DNA from: Pseudomonas sp. Au-Pse12
Lineage (GTDB): Bacteria; Pseudomonadota; Gammaproteobacteria; Pseudomonadales; Pseudomonadaceae
Length of the DNA stretch: 64,000 bases
Direction of reading: 5' to 3'
Assembly (NCBI RefSeq): GCF_021341665.1
Contig: NZ_JAJTTH010000005.1
Span: 248,001-312,000, forward strand
Part shown: in pieces, positions 51,110-60,236 of the stretch
Numbering within the stretch: the first letter of the stretch is position 1
How the letters are laid out: each line of letters starts with the position of its first letter
Program-made: the position numbers and the translations under genes
The notes under the pieces: generated by a model
What the model was told of the DNA's origin: nothing
The model's input: only the letters and a program-made list of their open reading frames with translations
Databases searched by the model: none

Positions 51110-53704
51110 ATGAACACTGAATTTCGCAAGACGCTGCCCGGCAGCCAGCTGGACTATTTCGACGCCCGTGCGGCGGTCGATGCGCTGCAACCCGGCGCCT
51201 ACGACAGCCTGCCCTACACCTCCCGCGTACTGGCGGAAAACCTGGTGCGTCGCTGTGATCCGGCGACCCTCAACGCCTCCCTCGGGCAACTGATCGAACG
51301 CCGTGACGACCTGGACTTTCCGTGGTTTCCGGCCCGCGTGGTGTGCCACGACATCCTCGGCCAGACCGCGCTGGTGGACCTGGCCGGCCTGCGCGACGCC
51401 ATCGCCGATCAGGGCGGTGACCCGGCCCTGGTCAACCCGGTGGTGCCGACCCAGCTGATCGTCGACCACTCCCTGGCCGTGGAATGCGGCGGTTTCGACC
51501 CGGACGCCTTCGACAAGAACCGCGCCATCGAAGACCGCCGCAACGAAGACCGTTTCCACTTCATCAACTGGACCAAGAAGGCCTTCAAGAACGTCGACGT
51601 GATCCCGCCGGGCAACGGCATCATGCACCAGATCAACCTGGAGAAAATGTCCCCGGTGATCCAGGTGCGCGACGGGGTGGCCTTCCCTGATACCTGCGTC
51701 GGCACCGACAGCCACACCCCCCACGTGGATGCCCTGGGCGTGATCGCCATCGGCGTCGGCGGCCTGGAAGCCGAGAACGTCATGCTCGGCCGCGCTTCGT
51801 GGATGCGCCTGCCGGAAATCATCGGCGTCGAGCTCACCGGCAAGCTGCAACCGGGGATCACCGCCACCGACATGGTGCTGGCGCTGACCGAGTTCCTGCG
51901 TAAGCAGAAAGTGGTCGGGGCCTGGCTGGAGTTCTTCGGCGCAGGCGCCGCGGCACTGACCCTGGGCGACCGCGCCACCATCTCCAACATGGCCCCGGAA
52001 TACGGCGCCACCGCGGCGATGTTCTACATCGACCAGCAGACCATCGACTACCTCAAGCTCACCGGCCGTGAAGACGAACAAGTGCGCCTGGTAGAGAGCT
52101 ACGCCAAGCACACCGGCCTGTGGGCCGACAGCCTGAAGAGCGCGCGTTACGAGCGCGGTCTGCAGTTCGACCTGTCGTCGGTGGTGCGCAACATGGCCGG
52201 GCCGAGCAACCCGCACGCCCGGGTCGCCACCCGCGACCTGGCGGCCAAGGGCATTGCCGGGCAGTGGTCCGAAGTGCCGGGGCAGATGCCCGACGGCGCG
52301 GTGATCATCGCCGCCATCACCAGCTGCACCAACACCAGCAACCCGCGCAACGTGATCGCCGCCGGCCTGCTGGCGCGCAACGCCAACAAGCTGGGGTTGA
52401 CCCGCAAGCCGTGGGTCAAGTCGTCCCTGGCCCCGGGTTCGAAAACCGTGGCCATGTACCTGGAAGAAGCCGGCCTGGGCCATGAGCTGGAGCAGCTGGG
52501 CTTTGGCGTGGTGGCCTTTGCCTGTACCACCTGCAACGGCATGTCCGGCGCCCTGGACCCGGTGATCCAGAAGGAAATCATCGACCGTGACCTGTACGCC
52601 ACCGCCGTGCTGTCGGGCAACCGCAACTTCGACGGGCGCATCCACCCTTATGCCAAGCAGGCGTTCCTGGCTTCGCCGCCGCTGGTGGTGGCCTACGCGA
52701 TTGCCGGCACCATCCGCTTCGATATCGAGAAGGACGTGCTGGGCCTGGATGCCAGCGGCCGGGAAATCCGCCTCAAGGACATCTGGCCGAGCGACGAAGA
52801 GATCGACGCCGTGGTCAAGGCGGCGGTCAAGCCGGAGCAGTTCCGCAAGGTCTACATCCCTATGTTCGCCATCCACGAAGACACCGGTCCGAAAGTCGAG
52901 CCGCTGTACGACTGGCGTCCACAGAGCACCTACATCCGCCGTCCGCCTTATTGGGAAGGGGCGCTGGCCGGCGAGCGCAGCCTCAAGGGCATGCGCCCGC
53001 TGGCAGTGCTGCCGGACAACATCACCACCGACCACCTGTCGCCGTCCAACGCCATCATGCTCGACAGCGCGGCCGGCGAGTACCTGGCGAAAATGGGCCT
53101 GCCGGAAGAGGACTTCAACTCCTACGCGACCCATCGTGGCGACCACTTGACCGCCCAGCGCGCAACCTTCGCCAACCCGAAACTGTTCAACGAAATGGTC
53201 CAGGAAAACGGCAAGGTCAAGCAGGGCTCCCTGGCGCGGGTCGAGCCGGAAGGCAAAGTGACGCGGATGTGGGAAGCCATCGAAACCTACATGCAGCGCA
53301 AGCAGCCGCTGATCATCATTGCCGGCGCCGACTACGGTCAGGGTTCTTCCCGCGACTGGGCGGCCAAGGGCGTGCGCCTGGCGGGTGTGGAAGCGATCGT
53401 CGCCGAAGGCTTCGAGCGCATCCACCGCACCAACCTGGTGGGCATGGGCGTGCTGCCGCTGGAGTTCCTCACGGGCACCGACCGCAAGACCCTGGGCATC
53501 GACGGCACTGAAACCTACGACGTGATCGGCGCGCGTACACCTCGGGCGCAACTGACCCTGGTGATCCAGCGCAAGAACGGCGAGCGGATCGAGGTGCCGG
53601 TGACCTGCCGCCTCGACACCGCCGAAGAGGTGTCGATCTACGAGGCGGGCGGGGTGCTGCAACGCTTCGCCCAGGACTTCCTGGAATCGGCAGTAGCCAG
53701 CTAA
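51110..53704 (+). CDS. acnD: Fe/S-dependent 2-methylcitrate dehydratase AcnD
   Basis: An 864-residue aconitase-superfamily enzyme. The [4Fe-4S] cysteine regions are SCTNTSNPRN and CTTCNGMSG, and the C-terminal swivel domain has YGQGSSRDWAAKG. With PrpF it dehydrates 2-methylcitrate to a methylaconitate isomer. Length and order (acnD directly before prpF) match other Pseudomonas prp operons. A strong hairpin follows its stop. Confidence 0.95.
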   Translation: MNTEFRKTLPGSQLDYFDARAAVDALQPGAYDSLPYTSRVLAENLVRRCDPATLNASLGQLIERRDDLDFPWFPARVVCHDILGQTALVDLAGLRDAIADQGGDPALVNPVVPTQLIVDHSLAVECGGFDPDAFDKNRAIEDRRNEDRFHFINWTKKAFKNVDVIPPGNGIMHQINLEKMSPVIQVRDGVAFPDTCVGTDSHTPHVDALGVIAIGVGGLEAENVMLGRASWMRLPEIIGVELTGKLQPGITATDMVLALTEFLRKQKVVGAWLEFFGAGAAALTLGDRATISNMAPEYGATAAMFYIDQQTIDYLKLTGREDEQVRLVESYAKHTGLWADSLKSARYERGLQFDLSSVVRNMAGPSNPHARVATRDLAAKGIAGQWSEVPGQMPDGAVIIAAITSCTNTSNPRNVIAAGLLARNANKLGLTRKPWVKSSLAPGSKTVAMYLEEAGLGHELEQLGFGVVAFACTTCNGMSGALDPVIQKEIIDRDLYATAVLSGNRNFDGRIHPYAKQAFLASPPLVVAYAIAGTIRFDIEKDVLGLDASGREIRLKDIWPSDEEIDAVVKAAVKPEQFRKVYIPMFAIHEDTGPKVEPLYDWRPQSTYIRRPPYWEGALAGERSLKGMRPLAVLPDNITTDHLSPSNAIMLDSAAGEYLAKMGLPEEDFNSYATHRGDHLTAQRATFANPKLFNEMVQENGKVKQGSLARVEPEGKVTRMWEAIETYMQRKQPLIIIAGADYGQGSSRDWAAKGVRLAGVEAIVAEGFERIHRTNLVGMGVLPLEFLTGTDRKTLGIDGTETYDVIGARTPRAQLTLVIQRKNGERIEVPVTCRLDTAEEVSIYEAGGVLQRFAQDFLESAVAS

Positions 53705-53712
53705 GCAACGTA

Positions 53713-53743
53713 CCGGGGGCGGGCCGCAAGGCACCGCCCCCGG
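53713..53743 (+). repeat. GC-rich hairpin between acnD and prpF
   Basis: CCGGGGGCGG (53713-53722) pairs perfectly with CCGCCCCCGG (53734-53743) around an 11-nt loop. There is no T-tract, so it is more likely a stability or processing element than a terminator, since prpF follows 23 bp later. Confidence 0.75.
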
Positions 53744-53765
53744 TCATTATCGGGACCTGAAATTC

Positions 53766-54956
53766 ATGGCATTTGTAGCGCAGATCAAGATTCCCGCCAC
53801 CTACATGCGTGGCGGCACCAGCAAGGGCGTGTTCTTCAACCTCAAGGACCTGCCCGAGGCGGCCCAGCTGCCGGGCGCGGCCCGTGATGCCCTGCTGTTG
53901 CGGGTGATCGGCAGCCCCGATCCCTATGACAAGCAGATCGACGGCATGGGCGGCGCCACCTCCAGCACCAGCAAGACGGTGATCCTGTCCAAGAGCATCA
54001 AGGCCGATCACGACGTCGACTACCTGTTCGGTCAGGTGGCCATCGACAAGGCCTTCGTCGACTGGAGCGGCAACTGCGGCAACCTCTCGGCGGCGGTCGG
54101 TTCGTTCGCCATCAGCAGCGGCCTGGTGGACCCGGCGCGCATTCCGCAGAACGGCGTGGCGGTGGTGCGTATCTGGCAGGCCAATATCGGCAAGAGCATC
54201 ATCGCCCACGTGCCGATCACCAACGGCGAGGTTCAGGAAACCGGTGATTTCGAGCTGGACGGCGTGACCTTCCCGGCGGCCGAAGTGCAACTGGAGTTTC
54301 TCGACCCGGCGGCCGAGGAAGAGGGCGCCGGCGGTTCGATGTTCCCCACCGGCAACCTGGTGGACGACCTGGAAGTGCCCGGTGTCGGCACCTTCAAGGC
54401 GACCCTGATCAACGCCGGGATTCCAACGATCTTCATCAACGCTACGGACATCGGTTATCGCGGCACCGAACTGCAGGGCGATATCAATGGCGACCCCAAG
54501 GCCCTGGCGATGTTCGAGACTATTCGCGCCCACGGTGCCCTGCGCATGGGCCTGATTCAGCACCTGGACCAAGCCGCCCAGCGCCAGCACACGCCGAAAG
54601 TGGCCTTTGTCGCGCCGCCTGCGGATTACCAGGCTTCCAGCGGCAAGGCGATCAAGGCCGGGGATGTCGACCTGCTGGTGCGCGCCCTGTCCATGGGTAA
54701 GTTGCACCACGCGATGATGGGCACCGCCGCGGTGGCCATTGGCACCGCGGCGGCGATTCCCGGCACTCTGGTCAATCTGGCGGCCGGTGGTGGCGCGCGC
54801 AGCGCGGTGCGTTTTGGCCACCCTTCGGGCACCTTGCGCGTCGGCGCCGAAGCCACCCAGAACGAAGGTGACTGGACGGTGGTCAAGGCCATCATGAGCC
54901 GCAGCGCGCGGGTGCTGATGGAAGGCTGGGTGCGAGTGCCCGGCGACAGTTTCTAA
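53766..54956 (+). CDS. prpF: 2-methylaconitate cis-trans isomerase PrpF
   Basis: A 396-residue diaminopimelate-epimerase-fold protein. The N-terminal TYMRGGTSKGVFF and the later NCGNLSAAVG are typical PrpF motifs. It isomerises the product of AcnD so that the aconitase route can supply 2-methylisocitrate. It is found only with acnD. A 13-bp stem-loop separates it from prpD. Confidence 0.95.
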   Translation: MAFVAQIKIPATYMRGGTSKGVFFNLKDLPEAAQLPGAARDALLLRVIGSPDPYDKQIDGMGGATSSTSKTVILSKSIKADHDVDYLFGQVAIDKAFVDWSGNCGNLSAAVGSFAISSGLVDPARIPQNGVAVVRIWQANIGKSIIAHVPITNGEVQETGDFELDGVTFPAAEVQLEFLDPAAEEEGAGGSMFPTGNLVDDLEVPGVGTFKATLINAGIPTIFINATDIGYRGTELQGDINGDPKALAMFETIRAHGALRMGLIQHLDQAAQRQHTPKVAFVAPPADYQASSGKAIKAGDVDLLVRALSMGKLHHAMMGTAAVAIGTAAAIPGTLVNLAAGGGARSAVRFGHPSGTLRVGAEATQNEGDWTVVKAIMSRSARVLMEGWVRVPGDSF

Positions 54957-54969
54957 GCCGAGTAGTGCC

Positions 54970-55004
54970 GGCGGTGGTGGCGGGGCTCCCTCGCCACCAC
55001 CGCC
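54970..55004 (+). repeat. Very stable hairpin between prpF and prpD
   Basis: GGCGGTGGTGGCG (54970-54982) and CGCCACCACCGCC (54992-55004) form a perfect 13-bp stem with a 9-nt loop. No T-tract follows. It lies inside the operon, 14 bp after the prpF stop. Confidence 0.85.
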
Positions 55005-55116
55005 CATCGTGATGTTGTTATTGAATCGCTGAGCAGGCGCAGACCTGCGATGCCGTTATTGACCTGAACCTGAGGAAGCACCGTACCTACAACCTTGCAA
55101 CAGGAGTGAAGCCCTC

Positions 55117-56601
55117 ATGAGCGCCAACGTAGACCTGAACAACCGTCCCGATTACGACCAGGTCCTGCAGGACATCGCCGACTATGTCCTGAACTATTCC
55201 ATCGACTCCCGAGAAGCCCTCGATACCGCTCGCAACTGCCTGATGGACACCCTGGGCTGCGGCCTGCTGGCCCTGCGTTTTCCCGAATGCACCAAGCACC
55301 TGGGGCCCATCGTCGAAGGCACCGTGGTGCCCTTTGGTGCGCGGGTGCCCGGCACCAGCTACCGCCTCGACCCGGTAAAGGCGGCCTGGGACATCGGCTG
55401 CATCGTGCGCTGGCTGGACTACAACGACACCTGGCTGGCGGCCGAGTGGGGGCATCCTTCGGACAACCTCGGCGGGATTCTGGCGGTGGCCGATCACCTG
55501 TCGCAAAAGCGTGTGGCCAATGGCGAGGCGCCGCTGACCATGAGCGATGTGCTCAAGGCGATGATCATGGCCCATGAGATCCAAGGCGTGATTGCCCTGG
55601 AAAACTCCTTCAACCGCGTCGGCCTCGATCACGTGCTGCTGGTGAAAGTCGCCTCCACCGCGGTCTGCGCCAAGCTGATGGGGGCCAGTCGCGAGCAGTT
55701 GCTGGCGGCGCTGTCCCAGGCCTTCGTCGATGGCCAGGCGCTGCGCACCTACCGTCACGCGCCGAATGCCGGCTCGCGCAAATCCTGGGCGGCGGGTGAC
55801 GCCTCCAGCCGTGGGGTGCGCCTGGCGGATATCGCCCTGCGTGGCGAGATGGGCATTCCCGGAGTGCTGAGCGCGCCGCAGTGGGGCTTCTATGACGTGC
55901 TGTTCAGCCATACCAACAAGGACCTGGCGCTCAAGCCCGAGGGCCAGCGACAGTTCAAACTGGCGCAGAAATACGCCAGCTACGTGATGGAAAACGTGCT
56001 GTTCAAGATCAGCTTCCCGGCGGAGTTTCATGCGCAGACCGCGTGTGAGGCGGCGGTGATTCTGCACCCGAACGTGCGCAATCGCCTGCACGAAATCGAC
56101 CGCATCCTGATCACCACCCATGAGTCGGCGATCCGCATCATTTCCAAGGTCGGGCCGCTGGCCAATGCCGCCGACCGCGATCACTGCCTGCAATACATGA
56201 CCGCGGTGCCGCTGGCCTTTGGCACCCTGGTGGCCGAGCACTATGAGGACGACTTCCACGCTGCGCACCCGATCATCGATCAGTTGCGCGAAAAAATGCA
56301 GATCGTCGAGGAGCCTCGCTATACCCGTGAATACCTGGAAGCCGACAAGCGCTCGATCGCCAACGCGATCCAGGTGTTCTTCAAGGACGGTTCCAGCACC
56401 GAGCAGGTGGCGGTGGAATACCCCATCGGCCACCGGCGCCGCCGCGCCGAAGGCATCCCGCTGCTGGAAGACAAGTTCAAGGCCAACCTGGCCACACGCT
56501 TCACCGCCCAGCGCGCGACGCAGATTTTCCAGTTGTGCAAGGACCAGGCGCAGCTGGAGGGCACGCCGGTGCACCGGTTTGTCGACCTGCTGGTGATTTG
56601 A
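55117..56601 (+). CDS. prpD: 2-methylcitrate dehydratase PrpD
   Basis: A 494-residue MmgE/PrpD-family dehydratase, iron-independent. Family features are the N-terminal [20 protein letters not shown], the central [19 protein letters not shown] and [14 protein letters not shown]. It performs the same dehydration as AcnD plus PrpF, so this operon carries both routes. CAGGAG precedes the ATG. It is the last gene of the operon; a REPIN follows 16 bp after the stop. Confidence 0.95.
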   Translation: MSANVDLNNRPDYDQVLQDIADYVLNYSIDSREALDTARNCLMDTLGCGLLALRFPECTKHLGPIVEGTVVPFGARVPGTSYRLDPVKAAWDIGCIVRWLDYNDTWLAAEWGHPSDNLGGILAVADHLSQKRVANGEAPLTMSDVLKAMIMAHEIQGVIALENSFNRVGLDHVLLVKVASTAVCAKLMGASREQLLAALSQAFVDGQALRTYRHAPNAGSRKSWAAGDASSRGVRLADIALRGEMGIPGVLSAPQWGFYDVLFSHTNKDLALKPEGQRQFKLAQKYASYVMENVLFKISFPAEFHAQTACEAAVILHPNVRNRLHEIDRILITTHESAIRIISKVGPLANAADRDHCLQYMTAVPLAFGTLVAEHYEDDFHAAHPIIDQLREKMQIVEEPRYTREYLEADKRSIANAIQVFFKDGSSTEQVAVEYPIGHRRRRAEGIPLLEDKFKANLATRFTAQRATQIFQLCKDQAQLEGTPVHRFVDLLVI

Positions 56602-56617
56602 GGCTGTCCCCTCCCTT

Positions 56618-56715
56618 GTAGGAGCGAGCTTGCTCGCGAAGAACGTCAAGGATGACGCAGGCTCGCCGGGCGAACGCGGTGCCCTCAGAAGCATCGCGAG
56701 CAAGCTCGCTCCTAC
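56618..56715. repeat. REPIN at the end of the prp operon
   Basis: GTAGGAGCGAGCTTGCTCGC (from 56618) and GCGAGCAAGCTCGCTCCTAC (to 56715) are perfect inverted REPs of the same family as those inside the operon. It lies between the convergent prpD and EamA genes. Confidence 0.93.
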
Positions 56716-56723
56716 GGATTTTC

Positions 56724-57677
56724 TTAGCGTTGGGTGGGCTTTCCGGACAGCCATTTATCCAGCGGCAATTTGGTGATGGCGAAGCCGCCGAGCAGGGTCG
56801 AGGAGTACAGCAGCAGGTCGCGGGACAGGCTCTGGCCTTCGTACCAGGCGCCGATGATCACCGCGAACACCGGGAAGATGATGAAGACGAAGGACAGGAT
56901 CACCGGGTTCAGGCGCTTGAGCAGGAAGAAGTAGACGATGAACCCACCCACCGAAGCGGCCAGCCCCAAGTACAGCAAGGCGCCCCAGGAACGCGGGCTG
57001 ATGGCGGCAAAATCCGGGCTTTCCACGGCCAGCCCGGCCAGGCACAGCAGCAGGCCGGCGATGCCGATCGGCAGGGTGTTGTAGGTGATGACGCTGATGG
57101 CGCTGCCGTGTTTCTTGGTGACCACGTAGCACAGCGCATGCAGCAGCGCCGCGCCGAGAATCGCCAGCACCCCCGAGAGTTCGTTGTGATCGCTGAGCAG
57201 GCCCTGGCCGCGGATGATCTGGAACAGGCTGGCAAAGCCGACGGCGATGCCCAGCAGTTGCGCCAGATGAATCTTTTCCCGCAACAGCAGGGCGGAAAAA
57301 ATCAGGATGAACACCGGCATGCAACTGAACAGCAGCGCGGTCAAACCCGAGGAGACGTGCACCTCGCCGTAGTTGAGCAAGGTGTAAGGCAGGCTGAAGT
57401 AGCACAGGGTGACAAACACCAGGAACCCCCGGCTGCCCTTGGGGAACATCAACGGCTCGCGGCGCAGCCAGGCAAAGCAGGCGAACAACGGGAAGGCAAT
57501 CAGAAAGCGCAACCCGGCGGCGGTCAGCGGTGGCACGCTTTCCACGGCAATCTTGATGCCCAGCCAGGTCGTGCCCCAGCTCAGGCAGACGATCAGGAAC
57601 AGGGTGCAGGTGACCAGCGTGGCGAGCCAATGGCGAGGCAGGGCTCGGGTGTCAGGTGTGATGGTGGTGGTGCTCAC
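56724..57677 (-). CDS. EamA/DMT family transporter
   Basis: A 317-residue protein with ten hydrophobic segments in two EamA repeats (the first contains LSWGTTWLGIKIAVESVPPL). Such proteins export or import small metabolites, often amino acids or drugs. It is divergent from a MocR regulator 93 bp away, the classic arrangement in which the MocR protein controls an adjacent exporter. A compound related to amino acids or vitamin B6 is a reasonable guess (inference). Confidence 0.9.
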   Translation of the reverse strand: MSTTTITPDTRALPRHWLATLVTCTLFLIVCLSWGTTWLGIKIAVESVPPLTAAGLRFLIAFPLFACFAWLRREPLMFPKGSRGFLVFVTLCYFSLPYTLLNYGEVHVSSGLTALLFSCMPVFILIFSALLLREKIHLAQLLGIAVGFASLFQIIRGQGLLSDHNELSGVLAILGAALLHALCYVVTKKHGSAISVITYNTLPIGIAGLLLCLAGLAVESPDFAAISPRSWGALLYLGLAASVGGFIVYFFLLKRLNPVILSFVFIIFPVFAVIIGAWYEGQSLSRDLLLYSSTLLGGFAITKLPLDKWLSGKPTQR

Positions 57678-57770
57678 GCTGGCGTTCCTTTCGTGGTGGG
57701 CAATTGACCCCTATATTGGGCGAGTCATTTGCGGTTATTGAGCCCGTAAACAACGCTATTGGGGAAAATG

Positions 57771-59195
57771 ATGGCTGTCAAAGCAAGTATTGACACGGTG
57801 TCAATAACGCGTTCCGCGTTGCAGGATGGCGTCGGCGCCAAGTACAAGCGGCTGGCCGAGGCCTTGGACAAGGCCATCGTTGACGGTGTCTTGGCCCCTG
57901 GCAGCAAGTTGCCGCCTCATCGGCTGTTGGCTGATCAGCTGGGCGTGACCATTGGCACCATCAGTCGCGCCTATGCCGAGCTGGAGCGCCTGGGGCAGGT
58001 GGTGGCGCGGGTGGGTGATGGCACCTATGTGCGTCAGGACGGTCTGCAGCGCCAGCGTGACAGTGGCTTTCGCAACGTTGCCGAGGCGCCGGAGGCGCTG
58101 TTCGACATGAGCCGCAACACCCATATTCCGGGGGAGGAGAGCCACTTCATCGCCCAGGGCCTGCGGGCGCTGGCGGAGGACCCGCAGGGGTTGCTGCAAG
58201 TCAGCCGCTACAGCGCCGAGGCCGGCCTGGCGCGTTATCGCGCGGCGGGCGCGCGCTGGCTGGCGCAGGACGGCTTGCAGGTGGACCCCGAGCAGGTCAT
58301 TTGCGTCAACGGCGCCCAGCACGGCCTGCATATCGCCTTGCTGGCGCTGCTCAAGCCTGGCGATACCCTGGCCACCGAGCACCTGACGTACCCGGGCCTG
58401 ATCAGCACGGCGCGAATGCTGGGCATCAAGCTCCTGGGCTTGCCGATGGACGAGCAGGGGTTGTTGCCCGAGGCGCTGGACGAAGCGTGCCGGCAGCACC
58501 GCATTTCGGCGCTGTATTGCACCCCCACCCTGCAGAACCCCACGGCTGCGGTGCAGTCCGCGGCGCGGCGCGAAGCCGTGGCTGAGGTCTGTCACCGGCA
58601 TAACCTGCTGATTCTGGAGGATGAAACCCATGCCGTGCTGATGAATCGGCGCCCAGCGCCGCTGGCGCATTTCGCGGCGCAGCGCACGGTGCTGATCAGC
58701 AGCCTGAGCAAGGCCGTGGCCTCAGGGCTGCGGGTCGGTTTCGTGCATGCGCCATTACCGCTGGTGGGGCGATTGGCCGCAGCGGTACGCGCCACCTGCT
58801 GGATGGCCACGCCGCTGCCCCTGGAGCTGGTGGCGGGCTGGATCGATACGGGGGTTGCCGAGCGCCTGCGTCAGCAGCAGATGGCCGAGATTGCCCGGCG
58901 CAAGGCGCTGGTGGCGGGGCTGTTGCAGGGGCTGGAGTGGCACAGCCCGGAGGGTTGCCCGCATTTCTGGATCAGGGTGGTCGAGCCGTGGCGAGCCTCT
59001 GAAATCGAAGCGAACCTGCAGCGTCAGGGCTATCAGGTGGCCACGGCCGAAGCCTTTGCCGTTGGCCAGGCTGCGGTGCCGCAGTTCATCCGAGCCAGTG
59101 TCTGCAATACCACCGCGGATGACCGCAGGCTGCAGGAGGGTTTCACCGCCTTGGCTGCGGCCCTGCGCCAGGACACTGGGCTGGCGTCCTGGTAG
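57771..59195 (+). CDS. MocR family regulator (GntR HTH + aminotransferase domain)
   Basis: A 474-residue fusion of an N-terminal GntR winged helix (about residues 20-90, LPPHRLLADQLGVTIGTISR) and a PLP-binding aminotransferase domain with Lys314 in SSLSKAVASGLRVGF. I prefer ATG 57771 over 57768 because GGGGA is better spaced. A 19-bp palindrome lies inside its first 12 codons. It is divergent from the EamA exporter, which it probably regulates. Confidence 0.9.
   Translation: MAVKASIDTVSITRSALQDGVGAKYKRLAEALDKAIVDGVLAPGSKLPPHRLLADQLGVTIGTISRAYAELERLGQVVARVGDGTYVRQDGLQRQRDSGFRNVAEAPEALFDMSRNTHIPGEESHFIAQGLRALAEDPQGLLQVSRYSAEAGLARYRAAGARWLAQDGLQVDPEQVICVNGAQHGLHIALLALLKPGDTLATEHLTYPGLISTARMLGIKLLGLPMDEQGLLPEALDEACRQHRISALYCTPTLQNPTAAVQSAARREAVAEVCHRHNLLILEDETHAVLMNRRPAPLAHFAAQRTVLISSLSKAVASGLRVGFVHAPLPLVGRLAAAVRATCWMATPLPLELVAGWIDTGVAERLRQQQMAEIARRKALVAGLLQGLEWHSPEGCPHFWIRVVEPWRASEIEANLQRQGYQVATAEAFAVGQAAVPQFIRASVCNTTADDRRLQEGFTALAAALRQDTGLASW
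57788..57806. promoter_or_regulatory. 19-bp palindrome within the start of the MocR coding region
   Basis: TATTGACAC and GTGTCAATA are perfect 9-bp arms around one central G. It starts 17 bp after the chosen ATG. TTGACA also resembles a -35 box. It may be an autoregulatory operator, or show that the real start lies downstream. Confidence 0.6.
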
Positions 59196-59198
59196 GTT

Positions 59199-59230
59199 CC
59201 ATGGCCTGGGCGCCGAAGCCCTGGCCATGG
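59199..59230. terminator. Hairpin between convergent MocR and ppsR genes
   Basis: CCATGGCCTGGG (59199-59210) pairs with CCCTGGCCATGG (59219-59230) with one T-T mismatch. It starts 4 bp after the MocR stop. No T-tract is present. Confidence 0.55.
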
Positions 59231-59243
59231 GGCGGCGGAGGGC

Positions 59244-60062
59244 TTACTTGAAACGCCGTTCCACGCCTTTTTCGACGAGGATCTTGGCCGAGATCTCTTC
59301 CACCGAGAAATGCGTGGAGTTGATGTGGGGAATGTTCTCGCGGCGGAACAGGTTCTCTACTTCGCGCACTTCGAACTCGCACTGGGCGTAGCTGGAATAG
59401 CGGCTGTTGGGCTTGCGCTCGTTGCGGATCGCGGTAAGGCGATCGGGGTCGATGGTCAGGCCGAACAGTTTGTGCTTGTGGGCGCGCAGGGCATTGGGCA
59501 ACTGCAGGCGCTCCATGTCTTCTTCGGTCAGCGGGTAGTTGGCCGCGCGGATGCCGAATTGCATGGCCATGTACAGGCAGGTTGGGGTCTTGCCGCAGCG
59601 CGATACGCCGACCAGGATCAGGTCGGCCTTGTCGTAGTAGTGGGTGCGGGCGCCGTCGTCGTTGTCCAGGGCGAAGTTCACCGCCTCGATCCGCTCCATG
59701 TAGTTGGAGTTGTGGCCAATGGAATGGGATTTGCCGACGGAGTAGGAAGAATGCTCGCTGAGCTCCTGTTCCAGGGGCGCGAGGAAGGTCGAGAAGATGT
59801 CGATCATGAAACCATTGGAGGTCGCGAGGATCTCACGAATGTCCTGATTGACGATGGTGTCGAATATGATCGGGCGATGGCCGTCTTTTTCGGCGGCTAT
59901 ATTGATTTGTTGTACCATGGCCCGCGCTTTTTCCATGCTGTCGATATACGGCCGCGTGAATTTGCTGAAGGTAACGTTTTCGAACTGCGCCAACAGGCTC
60001 TGGCCGAGGGTTTCCGCTGTGATACCGGTACCGTCGGAGATAAAGAAAGCAGATCGTTTCAT
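59244..60062 (-). CDS. ppsR: PEP synthase regulatory protein (kinase/pyrophosphorylase)
   Basis: A 272-residue DUF299-family protein. It has an N-terminal [16 protein letters not shown] and the P-loop GVSRCGKT at 152-159. It switches PEP synthase off by ADP-dependent phosphorylation and on by Pi-dependent pyrophosphorylation. It is divergent from ppsA across 174 bp, a strongly conserved arrangement that supports the assignment. Confidence 0.95.
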   Translation of the reverse strand: MKRSAFFISDGTGITAETLGQSLLAQFENVTFSKFTRPYIDSMEKARAMVQQINIAAEKDGHRPIIFDTIVNQDIREILATSNGFMIDIFSTFLAPLEQELSEHSSYSVGKSHSIGHNSNYMERIEAVNFALDNDDGARTHYYDKADLILVGVSRCGKTPTCLYMAMQFGIRAANYPLTEEDMERLQLPNALRAHKHKLFGLTIDPDRLTAIRNERKPNSRYSSYAQCEFEVREVENLFRRENIPHINSTHFSVEEISAKILVEKGVERRFK

Positions 60063-60236
60063 TTGCGGCTTGGGCCTTAAGCTAGTGACGATTCTTGGAT
60101 ATGATAGGCGCGATTTGTCGGCCGGGAATGGCCCGCATTCTCACTTATTTTCCAGGTCCAGGCCATATAGCGGGCAAACGCTCCATAGAGCAGCCGGCTT
60201 CTGAGCTTTTCCAACACAGTTAGTGGAGAGATCACC

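Noticed and set aside
51086..53734. 882-codon minus-strand frame opposite acnD
   Set aside because: It is the complement of a conserved gene with its codon periodicity; no start signal or domain.
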